Shown piece by piece: positions 13,801 through 26,087 of a stretch of DNA of 64,000 bases. The stretch's first letter is position 1; the number at the start of each line of letters is the position of its first letter. The notes beneath the pieces were generated by a model, which searched no databases, was not told where the DNA came from, and was given only the letters and a program-made list of their open reading frames with translations. A program made the translations under genes and the position numbers. The DNA is from Casuarina equisetifolia (Eukaryota; Streptophyta; Magnoliopsida; Fagales; Casuarinaceae). The DNA lies in assembly GCA_028551475.1 (NCBI GenBank), contig CM052358.1:5954501-6018500 (forward strand), written 5' to 3'.

Positions 13801-15584
13801 CACTGGGAATTACAAGGAACCCATCCATTCCGGGAAATCTTATTACAGGAAGAACATAAGGCGTCTTAACTCTTCCACCTTTTCTGCAATAGAATCAATA
13901 CCATCCAATTAGTGGAACTACAGAACTGATTGACCTCGCTTTAACTCAATTCAAATGCATTTATGATAAAAAAAAAAAAAAAAATTCATTATAGCTGCAA
14001 AAATCTAAATCAATCAAGTTGCACATACGTTACTGAGGCACATTTGGCGATCCTAAAGCATCTAAACCTAAGGACCTTAAAGCAGCGGTAGGTGGTACAG
14101 CTGGATTGCGGCAAACTTACTATTGGTGCTTGAGTTTTAAAGCAACCAAGAAAGTTTGCCACCATAGTCTCTTGAAAAGAATATTGAAGAAGGGCTCAGC
14201 AGCATTGTCATCAATCCCGTGAAACAGGTTTACATGGCAAAATGTCAATGAAGACTTAAAGAATGCAAACGATGAATAAATTTGCAGAGTAGCTCTATGA
14301 TGCTAGATTCTTATCTCCAAGAAGCGTTTGATATTTATAATTTATTCTAGATCAAATTACGCTGCTGGAAACAAACACATACACACTCTGCATCTAGGTT
14401 TAAATTCATCAAGCATTGATCTTTGGACACAAAATCCACAAGATTCTGTGACTAGCAGTTGACAAACAATGTCAGTCATACAGGCGGAAACCTGCAGATG
14501 TTGCAGCTCTATGCTTTGTATTGAAAGATTGAACTCAAAGGCTCTTCATGGAAACAAACCTAGATCGCAATTAAGTTCAAAGCTTGCCTTTTGGGTTGTA
14601 TTTTGTAAACCGTGACAATCAATTAATCTTTTATTAATTATCCTAACATTTTGTTTCCAATTTCCCTTTCAGTCCATAACTTGCTTCAGAAGTATGCCGG
14701 CATGTGCATGCACACCACAGCATCCTCTAGAAAAGTAGCGGGAGAAGACGTTGGGAGAGAGGAGGAACCTGTGCAGCTAACAACTTGTTGAGATTCATAA
14801 TGCAAACAAGGATATAGGAATTCGACAGTCAGTTTGTTTGGTCAACAGTATCAATAGATTGGCAGGAGATAATACAAGTAGCACCCTAGTCAGAAACTTC
14901 TATGGAGCTACCCTTCTTCCGTAATCATATATGAAGCATCTTGAAGAGAAGATCATAAAGAATCTTACGCTAGTACAAAGGATCCACAGTTGGGGATCTT
15001 AACTAGAGTGGGCTCAGTTTTCTGACAGGTGGAAACAGGAGATGAAATGCACGAAAAAATATCATAACATAGACAAATACAACCACAGAAATTCACAAAG
15101 GCAATCAAGAAGTTCTGTTGATGACTTCATTATTGAACAGATATTTCACACTTTGGCCCGTAGTTTAAACATTATGTAATCAGAACCATTTATCATGCCA
15201 TTTCCCAACAACATCATACTAATTATGTGTTGGACAAACTTTTGTATTTAGAATCCGTGTGCCCATTTAAGTCCCAATGTATAGCAGTTCTGCATACAGA
15301 TGTCATTGCTTAAAACTGTACCTACGTAGGATGCTGGGGGAAGGTTGTTGCAATTTGACAAAGACAAAGATCATTGACATATTTGTTAGGTTGGCACTAT
15401 TCCCCCTTGTACTATCCATGCAAATATTTGATAGGTTGGCAATGCATTCCATTTGTCAACTAAAAAACTCATTCTAATATTTTGGAACAGTAGCCTAACA
15501 AGGAAGCAGGACATGAACAATTTCAACGAATCCAGTTATAACAGAAATCTCAAAACAGTACCTGGAGCCACAGTTGCATAACCT
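10851..15584. other. Intergenic DNA between the MYB and glyoxalase I genes
   Basis: The first few hundred bases should include the MYB 3' UTR, and the last part the glyoxalase I 3' UTR (on the minus strand). I see no reading frame longer than about 95 codons and no domain or splice pattern. A run of 16 A residues lies at 13969-13984. No transposon protein or terminal repeat was recognised. Confidence 0.6.
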
Positions 15585-18270
15585 TTAAGCAGCACCGGCA
15601 GTAATGTTGCCAATAGTTTTAGTGTCAAAGATCTCAATCCAATAGCCATCAGGATCCTGAATAAACGCTATCCCTTTCATTTTTCCTGCATCATTTCCAC
15701 AGATCTTAGGAAGTAAATAGAGCCTTATAACTCAATTGTCATTAGATATGGCATTGTATATGCATAATTAAAGCAAGAAGTTACAGGAGGAAAAACACTA
15801 ATTTGAGAAAGTACCTTCTCCCCTTTTTATTGCAATTAATACCATCTACAATAGAATTAGGCTAACTCTATCAATGATTAACCAAGTAACAAATATTACT
15901 ACTTACCCCTATACACATATTCCGAGATTAGATTAGAAAAAATATCTTTTGATTCAGAATCATTACTATATGGTAACACCAGAAGGAAGGTCTTTGTCCT
16001 ACCCAAGGAATTATAATCCTTTCCTTATCTCAATAGAGCCTCTATTATTTTTTCTTTCTTTTTGTAAATTACAGTGTCTGAATAACAATTAGAAAAACAA
16101 ATTTTGATTTCCGGAAAAATGAACACTTTCGAAAGTGTTTCCTTAGATATCCAAGAAATTGTTCAAAACATAAAACATTTGGAAACAATCAAATAAATCC
16201 AACAAATCCCAAATAATTCAATATGGGAGAAGCATCTTACCATCATCTGGTTTCTTTACAAATTTTACCCCTAGCCGTTCAAATCGTTCACATGCCTTGT
16301 ATGTGTCATCAACAGTGATGCCAATATGTCCTAAAAACCATGAGCGAACAAAAGAACTTAAATTTGGAAACCATCTGGTCCTGTTTCTCGAAAGCTGAAG
16401 CAATCTACATAAAAGAATAAATATTTCTCAAAAGCACCCGAAAAAAGGATAAAAAGTGAAAGGAAGTTTAAGCGCCATTGATACAAAAAAACTCGTAGTT
16501 ATGACACATGTTAAGTCAATGCTCCAAATAGAAACATCACGTTCTTAAATAAAGCCAATTCCTTTGAAATTCGTAGAGTTATGTCACATGTAATAGTTAT
16601 AATACATGCTAAGTCAATGCACCAAATAGCGACACCACCTTCTTCAATAAAGCCAATGCCTTTGAAATTCTTACAGTTATGTCACAAGTAATAGTTATGA
16701 CACGTGCAAAGTCAATGCACCAAATAGCAACAACACCTTCTTCAATAAAGCCAATGCCTTTATAATTTTTATAGTTATGTCACATGTAAGCATTGCATCA
16801 GCAGTTGCAGTCAATAGCACAGGAAAAATCATATTCAACTTCAGAAGTTGCATTACCAAAGCCACGAGGTTCTGAATTCCCATTGTGGTATCCTTTAAAT
16901 TCAGGATCGCTTTCAGTACCCCAGTTACTGTAAAATTATTTACAGTTAAAATATCAGAAGTGTCATTGAGTGGACAAAAGATGATCACATATAGAAATAA
17001 AACACGTGGGATACATCATTCTTACTGTGTTAGCTCAATTGTAGCCTTCTGACTGAAAGTCCAGACTGTTCTATCAACTGAGTTACTTGGTGCAGATGCT
17101 AGATCCTATACCAGAATACATACGTAACTGTCATCAATTTTACTCAAGGGATCCTATGTGTAAGAGACCCTTTCAAACTTTCGCTACAACTTGACGGACT
17201 AAATATATTTATTGCTATAAAAAGACACTTCAAATGACATGCTTGTTTGATGCCCGAAAGCATAGTGAAAAGAAACACAAGCTATGTACCAAACACAGGA
17301 TCAGCTTCCACCTTCCAATAGCCAAAACCGCACTAACAGAAATAATAACCATTGCACCTTCCAATAGCTATTTCATTTACCTCATAGCCCATGAAGTATA
17401 AGCTAAACTTCATTTCTGGGAAATCCAGCCTCTTAAGTAACCTGCAATATCCAAAAGTCATTAACGATTTTAAATCTTGATAATGTATCGCTAGACGGAT
17501 TTCCAGGTCTAATCCAGAGAAAAAATTTTAATGAGGACTGCGCCACAGTTTGTTCTAAAAACCAAAGGCACTATGAAGTTCAAACGCAACTGCCTCAAAA
17601 TTTAGAGATACATACAACTTAAAATACGAACGGCACGTTTGCGTGCACTACCATTATATAAGCTCCCAAAAAAGAAAAAGAAAAAGAAATAAGTGTGACG
17701 TATCAATTACACAAACAACGAAGGCCACACTTTCACCATCCGGCATAAAAGAATTAGAACCCCGATTGACCACACCTGGCCTCCGAAGAAAGAAAAATAA
17801 CTTACGACATGCCCAAAACGCGAGAATAGAAGTCAAGGCTCGCTTTAGGATCCTTAATTCGAAACATCTGCAACGAAAATGTGGCAAACACATAGCCAAT
17901 TTGACAATGCATACAGAACCATGACAGCCAATGTAGAAAAAATATGATAGCAAATTACGGTTTGTTGCATGAAGTAACTCTTGGTGGCCTCATCTTGGGT
18001 TGCCTGGAGGCCGGGATTATTGGCCGGCGATTCCTTGGGTTCTGATGCCATTGAGAACAACCGAAATCGACTCGGATCCTGCACTTGAAAGCAATAACAC
18101 ATAAACTGAAGGCATCGAAGATAGGGATGAGAAAATCGCGAATAGAAATCGTTTAGGACCTTTGTTTTAGGGGCGAGGGAGAGCGGAAGAGGGGAAGAAT
18201 ACGAGGGTTTAACGGCGACTCGGAAGAGAGATAAGCGAGATAAGGCGCTGCTAACTGAAGTGCAGGCCAT
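15585..18270 (-). CDS. Glyoxalase I (lactoylglutathione lyase)
   Basis: Converts the methylglyoxal-glutathione hemithioacetal to S-lactoylglutathione. Coding exons on the minus strand are 18270-17959 (or from ATG 18051), 17867-17806, 17441-17381, 17105-17026, 16927-16857, 16330-16241 and 15685-15585. All have GT/AG borders and matching phases. From the inner ATG at 18051 the protein is 185 residues, the standard length of the short plant enzyme. The metal ligands expected from human GLO1 are present: Gln30 in MQQT, Glu96 in IELTHNWG, His124 in GHIGI and Glu170 in YWIEIF. The single-domain, Zn-type eukaryotic form fits. The frame stays open upstream to an ATG at 18270, adding 73 residues rich in Ser, Arg and Leu. 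That looks like a plastid or mitochondrial presequence, giving 258 residues if unspliced. Closest in my knowledge to Arabidopsis At1g08110. The long third-to-last intron region contains a minisatellite. Confidence 0.95.
16497..16795. repeat. 98-bp tandem repeat inside a glyoxalase I intron
   Basis: A motif beginning AGTTATGACACATG recurs with slight changes at 16497, 16595 and 16693. A second motif, AGTTATGTCACATG, recurs at 16577, 16675 and 16773. Both have a spacing of exactly 98 bp, giving about three copies that diverge by scattered substitutions. The array lies in the intron between exons 16857-16927 and 16241-16330, and does not touch the splice sites. Confidence 0.85.
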
Positions 18271-20932
18271 GGACTATACACGTGCGCGTGTAAGAGAAAC
18301 ACAAGGAAAACGAGTGATACTATTACCTGACCGTGAACTGGGCAGCAGGAAGCTATGGCTTTCCCAGCATACAGGTCTTATGGGCTTAACAGAGGCCACA
18401 GGAGTTATATCCGACGACGACGAACGGCACCTCAACGCCCTTGCCCTCAAGAATTCACTCCCACGTTGTGAGACCATGACTCTCGTGATAGGGAATGATT
18501 GAATGGGCAATGCTCCAAGACCAAACGATTACTATTGGGGCCAGACAATAAGCCCATAAGCCCACACACTGTTCTATTATTTCCTATGACCGGGTGGACT
18601 CGCTGGTCAGGGTTTGGCTCACTGAGCCGGGTCCCCCATTTGAGTGGTCTTCACTTGTCAAAAACGCAAAGATATAATAATTAGCAGGAGAAGAAACTGC
18701 GACATGTTGATCCACTTTGGATTCACCAGCGCCAATTATCTGTTAAGTTAATTGAAGGTAAGTCATATCAGCTTATAATCAGCTCTTATTCAATAGAAAT
18801 TGGGGGCACGGTCGACATGGGTGCAACACACTGGCATCATCTTAATAAGAAACCGTAATAAGTTCTTGATTAATTCGAAAATTGAGGGAAAGTAGGAGGA
18901 ATAGAGTAAAAGACCCTTTGACAGTAAAGTTGGATTCCATCTTGAGCATATGATTGACTGTAGCTTTGCTGTCAAATCATACACGGACCATACGAATGCG
19001 AAGTGAAAATTCAAAAATAAGAGAAAAAATTTTAAGAATTTTTTCATATCTTCCAAAAAAGAGTATTTGGATAAAACATGTAAAATTTTAATTTGGAAAG
19101 GGATAGCTTGACAATGAACTTGATGATGTGGGACTTCTTGCATTAGTATCTTAATAGGACCAAGATGATTATACTATTATTATTACTATTTTAATTATTA
19201 TCTCAATTTTACAATATAAACAATTTAATTAATCATTTATTATCTAAGTTCAAAAATATCATTTGAGAAATTTAAAATTTATTATAATTTATAAATTTTA
19301 TGTTCCTACTTGATGAGATTATAATACTCACATCTTTCTTGGTCTTAGAAACAATTGTAGCACTTTTTAGGCCTTAATTATTCAATTTTTTTCTATTCAT
19401 TTTGTTATGGTATGTGATTTTCATTCCACATTTTTCAAACATGGGTCTATAAAATTATTTATAAAATTATGAGCTTTACTAACTCTTGAGTTAATTTTTA
19501 AGTTAAATAATGAGCTTCTTAATATGGTAGTAAAGCCCAATCCATCTTTACACCCTTATAGACTTTCATTGGTTAAAGTTCACACATTGTCAACATAATG
19601 TGGTACTATAATCATTTAATAATTTGACTATTATAATGAGATGACATGTTATGATATAAACAATGAATCCTACATTATTAGGTTGTGCACTTGTGAAGTA
19701 ATTTATATGTAAATGATTGTTTTTTTTTTTTCTTTAAATTAACTTTTATGAAATAATTGAATTTTTTAATATAGTATTAGAACTTAAATTTTTGCTTTGG
19801 CATTATGATAAATTGGTAAATTGACTATCATGGTAAGAGTATGTGTTAAGAGGTAGACTTGGACCTTTTAGATTATATTAAAGTTAGGCCTTCATCTATG
19901 TGTACCAACTCAACGTGAAATGCCTTATAAGCTTTGAACACTTCTTTCTCCATTTAGACTTTTTAGGAAGAGGTGGATTGAGTACTTGGCACATTTCTTT
20001 CTAAATACGATAAATTGTAATTTTAAAGGACACATTCAGCAAAATTGCTGCAAAAAATTTACTTTTCACGGCTCTATTAAGTGAGAGGTGAGTAGACAAG
20101 CATCTTAATTAAGTAGTTGTAATCACATAATCATTCTAATGAGCAAATGGTTGTTCAACCACATCACCATTCTTTTATTTATTTTAGAATGACCAAATTG
20201 CTATCTCTCTCTTAATGTTTTAAACTAATTACTATGAATATCTTAACAACACAAGGATGACTTCAACAATACCCTTTATAAATGGAATAGTCATGTCATT
20301 ATGTCAATAACAAATGTAAGAACATCGTCACCCTCTTTTTTTTCTTTTTTCTTTTTTTTCGTTGAAAGTGATAAGAAAACTACTATCTTTAATATTTTAG
20401 ACTTTAAAGGAAAACGCAGTATTTGGAGTACCTAAGGATATATTCAATATTTATTTCTTTGGAAACAATAAACGACAACATAAAAGTGAGTGAAAAAAGA
20501 AAAATCTCTCTCTATGGAGCAGTTAACCAACTGGTCTTCTTCAGAGCAGGTAACTAACTGGTCTTCTTAAGAGCAGTGAAAACCTGCGTGGCTCGAACAA
20601 GAAAAGGTACAATGCTGGTTGGAACCTCATGAGACGCCGGAGGGATACAGAACATGGAAGCTGGACAAAGAGGTAGCGTTCTTTTCGAGCAACAGATTTC
20701 GGTCCTTATCTGAGCTTCTGTTTGAACCAGTTGCAAGATCTAATTTTATTCTGGAAACCACCTCAATGATATAATACAACCAAATCCCGGACGTCAGCTC
20801 ATCTCCTCGGAACCACCAAAAATCTCTGAGTTTCGTGCGCCGATGGAATTCTGGTCCCCTCTCTTCTCCCGTATAACTTTCAGAGCCAGGCTTCGGTTTC
20901 TTTCTGCTTGAGCCTCCAGGGTCTGTTCGATA
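18271..20932. other. Divergent intergenic region between glyoxalase I and the 4CL-like gene
   Basis: The two neighbouring genes are transcribed away from each other, so both promoters should lie here. The block 19150-20500 is strongly AT-rich with no gene seen. A TATA-like TATAATAC at 20770 lies about 160 bp before the ATG of the 4CL-like gene. No TATA box is evident close to the glyoxalase start. Confidence 0.55.
20517..20576. repeat. 27-bp tandem repeat, about 2.2 copies
   Basis: The unit starts with GAGCAG and contains AACTGGTCTTCTT. Copies begin at 20517 and 20544, and a third partial copy (GAGCAG) begins at 20571. Copies 1 and 2 differ at a few positions. The array lies about 360 bp upstream of the 4CL-like start codon, in its promoter-proximal region. 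Confidence 0.85.
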
Positions 20933-23900
20933 ATGGAAAAATCAGGGTTCGGCAGAGATGGTATCTACAGGTCTCTCAGACCGCCTCTTGTGCTTCCCAG
21001 TGATCCCAATCTGTCCTTGGTTACATTCCTCTTCCGAAACGCTTCTTCTTACCCTCACAAACCAGCCCTCATCGATTCCGATTCCTCCGAAACCTTATCC
21101 TTCTCCCAGTTCAAGTCTACGGTCGTGAAAATCTCCCATGGTTTGCTCCGCCTTGGCATCCGCAAGAACGACGTCGTCCTCATCTTCGCACCGAATTCCA
21201 TCCAGTTCCCTCTCTGCTTCCTTGGTATCGTGGCCATCGGCGCCATCGCCACCACCGCCAACCCCGTCTACACGGTCCATGAGCTCGCCAAACAGGTCAA
21301 AGATTCCAGTCCCAAGTTGATCATAACCGTCACGGAGTTGTGGGACAGAGTGAAAGATTTCAATCTCCCAGCTGTTATTTTGGGGTCTAATCATTCTTTC
21401 TCCTCCTCTTCTTCTTCAAACATTGTGTATTTCAAAGACTTAATTAGCTTGGGCGGGTCCGAGTCCGAATTTCCGGACAACAATGTGAAGCAAAATGATA
21501 CCGCGGCGCTGCTATACTCTTCCGGAACGACCGGCACGAGCAAGGGGGTGAGACTGACTCACCGTAATTTTATTGCGGCGTCCCTGATGGTGACGATGGA
21601 CCAAGAACTGTCCGGCGAGGCGCATAACGTGTTCCTCTGTGTGCTGCCGATGTTCCACGTGTTTGGGCTGTCAGTAATTGTGTACTCGCAGCTGCAGATC
21701 GGTAACGCGGTGGTGTCCATGGGGAAATTCGAGCTGGAAGGGATTTTGAGGGCTGTGCAGAGGTACAGGGTGACCCATTTGTGGGTGGTGCCGCCGATAA
21801 TTCTGGCGTTGGCGAAGCACAGCGTGGTTAAGAAATACAACCTCTCGTCGCTGAGGCATGTCGGGTCAGGCGCGGCACCTCTGGGGAAGGATTTGATGGA
21901 GGAGTGTACTAGGAACATTCCTCAGGCTGTGGTCGCCCAGGTGCTCTGACGTTTTTTTATTTCGTATTAAAGCATTGTTTACGGCTGCTGCTTTCAGATT
22001 GAAGCGAACCAATCATTAACTTTTACTTGTTTTGATATGAGTGTTACGAAGTGTGAACGTTAATTGGGTGATCTTAAGAAACTGATTAATTGGTCTTCTT
22101 GGCTTAGTAGGGAAGAAAGGAAGTGGAGATAAATCCATTGTTTATGAGTATCGCTTTAGGTCCTCTTTGACTTAATGGGCTGTTTCTTTCTCTTTTTTGA
22201 AAATTTTAAAGTTCTGATCTTTTCCTGTATATTCTCTTCTGTGTCCCCGAATGTTATAGAATGTTCTTTCTTATATCAGGGCTATGGGATGACGGAAACA
22301 TGTGGCATTGTTTCTGTGGAGAATCCAAGAATCGGCGTTCGGAATTCTGGTTCGGCCGGAATGCTTGCTCCGGGAGTTGATTGCCAAATAATCAGTGTAG
22401 ATACATTGAAGCCACTTCCTCCTAATCAGCTAGGAGAGATATGGGTTCGGGGGCCTAATATGATGAAAGGTATTTTCTTTATATTCTATTCGTTGGCCTG
22501 TTTGTATAGATGCATTATCGTGTTTAGGAAAGTTTCATCTCTTAGTTACAGAGGAAAGCCAGATTGCACAAATGCTGGATTGTTTTATTCTAGTCAACCT
22601 GCATCATGAATGTGGCAGTTTGTTGATATAAACCTTGAAACATCATAGCTTTATCAACTCGAGAGGAACTGCCCTCTCTCTGTTTGCTTAAATTCTGAAT
22701 GAAAATAACTAGTCCAGAAAAATCTTTGAGGGACCTCGATCCCAGATTTACCAAACTCGGCATTTATTCCTGTTCTACCATAAATGGCAGGATCCACCAG
22801 AAAGTCATTTTCTAAGTCATAAATCGATTTTTCATTTGAGCAGATCTGATTTCTGATTATGGACATAAAAAATAATATGCGGAAAACATTTTTGGCATAA
22901 CATATCTGTGTGAGTATTATGCAGAAATTCATTCCCAAGCAGGTTTGTCGGTGTTTTGTTTTTTTCGTTCCCAGCTGTTTTGATCAGAATTTATAATAAT
23001 TTTTATACCAACAAATTCTTTTTCTCCTCTCTGCGATTGTTGTATCAGCATTTATCAGTATGCCATAGAACTTAAGAGATCATGATGACTAGTCTAGCAT
23101 TATGCCAGATGATAGGAGTGGGAAGACTGCTGAAGTAGGAGTTAAGTGAAGTGTGCTTTAGTATCGAATGGAATCTGAACAGACATACCTAGTTTGGTTT
23201 CCTGGCTTCTTTTATATTCACAGACGCCATCTTGATGCTTTTGAAGAGGGGCATTTTCCTTGACAGCATGTCCTGTTTTGCGTGGCATATACATTAAGCT
23301 GAATTGACACTGATGTAGTTAGATCTTTCTTGCATTTGGTTGATCATGCAGCTGAATTGCTACAACAGTGACATGATGTCATCTTTCTTTTCTTTAAGTT
23401 CTGTGTGAACTCTGCATTTATCTGATCGGTTCTGGGGATTTCATTCTGTTTTCATTCAGATATGTGGCATTACGACTGCAAAACTTATTTTCAGGTTATT
23501 ACAACAATCCACAGGCCACCAAACTGACCATAGATAATAAGGGTTGGGTACACACTGGGGATCTTGGATATTTTGATGGAGATGGGCAACTTTATGTTGT
23601 TGACCGAATAAAAGAGCTCATCAAGTATAAAGGTTTTCAGGTAACTCAGCAAAATGCTATAAAAATTCGTGCAAAACCCTCCTGCTGTGTTATTTTATTT
23701 TCCATTACAAAGAAAATAACATTCTGCCTGTGAAAAGGAGAAAGTTGTCTTGTCCTTCAAATACAAAAGAATATGGAGACGATAATGTCACAAACATGCA
23801 AGCAAGAACCTGCTACTACATTTTTTCCCTCTTTCCACAAAAGAATTAATGGTCTACAAAAAATAAAACATTGGATTGTCTTTTGGGTAATGAAATATAT

Positions 23901-24759
23901 AGTGATACTGGAAGGAAATCACGGATTTGGAAAAGATGTGTCTAATTGTGGACCAAGTTTTTGCAGTGGTATTTTTTGCATTCTCTCTTATAAATACTTT
24001 GAATTTTCTTTCCGCATATTTCTGAGAAAGATACTCTTACATTTCTCTGATTTTTGTATAACATATTTTGAGATAGCAGTATTGCCTTGATATTGGCTTT
24101 AGCTGATATAACACACGGTCACCACCTATGAAGTTATATGCGTCTCTGACTGTCAGAAAGATTTATCTCTTTATTTGAAGATAGATACTCGCACAAGACT
24201 CCTCTGTTTTGTCTTGAAACCATCATTTTTTAATCTTGTTGAGTTCTCACTAGGTTGCTCCAGCAGAATTGGAAGGGCTTCTTGTTTCTCACCCCGAGAT
24301 ACTGGATGCTGTTGTCATCCCGTGAGTCCAGCACATGCAGAATCTGTATTACGCACTTCAGTTAACTTTTAAGTCTTTATGTAATTTGCTATTTTGTTTC
24401 CATCTTGCAGATTTCCTGATGCCGAAGCTGGTGAAGTCCCAGTTGCATATGTTGTTCGGTCACCCACTAGTTCTCTGACTGAAGAAGATATTATGAAATT
24501 TATTGCTAACCAGGTAAGGGGTAGAAAACAAAGAGATATGAGGTCAAACTTCACGTGATATAATATTTGCTCGTTTAATCAATGGATGGCTCATACAAAA
24601 TCGTTTGTGTACATCTGAAATCTGATTTTCTGCTTCTTGTCATAGGTTGCACCTTTCAAAAGACTGCGGAGGGTGAGCTTCATAAATAGTGTTCCTAAAT
24701 CTGCTTCGGGAAAGATCCTGAGAAGAGAGCTCATCGAGAAAGTCCGGTCCAAAATATGA
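20933..24759 (+). CDS. Peroxisomal 4-coumarate-CoA ligase-like acyl-activating enzyme (4CLL7-type)
   Basis: An ANL-superfamily ligase that activates a carboxylic acid through an acyl-AMP to a CoA thioester. Exons are 20933-21940, 22280-22469, 23495-23640, 24254-24321, 24411-24513 and 24646-24759, giving 542 residues with consistent phases. Visible motifs are the AMP-binding loop [10 protein letters not shown] at 196-205, GYGMTE at 337-342, GEIWVRG at 388-394, TGDLGY at 420-425, the hinge region [12 protein letters not shown] ending at 448, and the adenylation lysine Lys528 in [10 protein letters not shown]. The C-terminus SKI fits a type 1 peroxisomal signal. Near-identity of blocks with Arabidopsis At4g05160 (4CL-like 7) supports the assignment. 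That family is linked to peroxisomal activation of jasmonate precursors, fatty acids or benzenoid side chains, not to classic cytosolic lignin 4CL. The true substrate is not visible from sequence. The 1,025-bp second intron is the longest. Confidence 0.95.
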
Positions 24760-26051
24760 AAATGAATCCAGTGTTTGCTGTTGTAAAGGAGTCTCCGGGA
24801 AGGGGAAGGGAGGCAAAAGGTCTCCCAGGATAGGCTTCTTTCCAAGCTAGATGATATTCAGCCGACGTATTGAACCATGCTTTTCTATCAACAGTTAAAA
24901 ACGTATTTAGTGTCACATTTTTCTTCTTTTTATCCTGCTGCAAATAAAAGGATCAGTAGATCAGGCTGTATCATTTATGCCGGGTTTGTCTTACCTCAGA
25001 ACCATAATATCTTTGCCGAGCAAATTCATTCCTTGTAGGTCCTACGAGAGGTTGAAGACAAAAAGCAGCACGGCCTAGGCCCAACCTTTTGACCAAAGTA
25101 AATCGACCAAAACCAGTAGATTTAGGCCGAATGGAGATAGCAATCTCAATCAACACCAAACCTTTCTTCTTTCCATAACCACCAAATGAGGGAATAAGAT
25201 TTTTATTTCCAAATTTCAATACATGACATATTTTTAATATTTTTAAAAAGTATATTACAGTAGAAAATATCTTGCATTGCTTCTCTTTTTAGACATACTT
25301 TTCCAAAATCAATTTGATAGACCTTTCCTTTTTCCGAACAACATGAAGAACATCTAGTCTTACTTCTGCCTCTTCTAGTAAAGGCAATAAAAAGACCGCA
25401 ATTTAATTATAATATATGCATATACATGTGCGCGTGTGTGTGTTTGTGTTAATAATGCGAATATAAAAGAGTTAGTAATGTCACTCCTAGAATTTCAACA
25501 AACATGAGAAAAGATCCAAGGTTTAACAGTAGCAATGATGTGAAGGTTTACCAATAGCAAAATTCCAGACGACATCACTTATTGTCGCATTTCCTAATCC
25601 TAAAACTTTTCAGGACTATAATTTAAGGGCCACAGCATGTCTTCGAATAGCGAACATGGCATCAGGAGGATATCCTAGGATTCCTAATAAGAGTGGAATA
25701 AGCAGGGACCAATATTTGTAGTTGCTAATGAAAACAGTATCAACCACCACAAAAGCTTTTGGTTGGGTATATTGAAATACTTCCTCTTCCATAATGATTT
25801 AGGTAGTTACCATAACCTGAATTTGAATCAAACTTGACTGTTCAGTTCTTATCGCTGTTTATGGTAATTTTAGAATCGAGTTTAATAAGTTTGACCAGAA
25901 ACAGTGTGTTTTTGGTTTCGGAAATTAGAGGTTTTCTCAACATTTCCTGTTGTCGAAAATAATTCTGCCACTATGATCTGTTTTTGTGATAGGCTCCTGC
26001 AGACAGGATTTTCAAAGTAACATCCTCCATTAATTTGGCAGGGCAGAAGTA

Positions 26052-26053
<2 letters not shown>

Positions 26054-26085
<32 letters not shown>
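26054..26085. repeat. (GA)n microsatellite
   Basis: An uninterrupted run of about 16 GA dinucleotides. It lies in intergenic DNA and is probably length-polymorphic. Confidence 0.95.
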
Positions 26086-26087
<2 letters not shown>

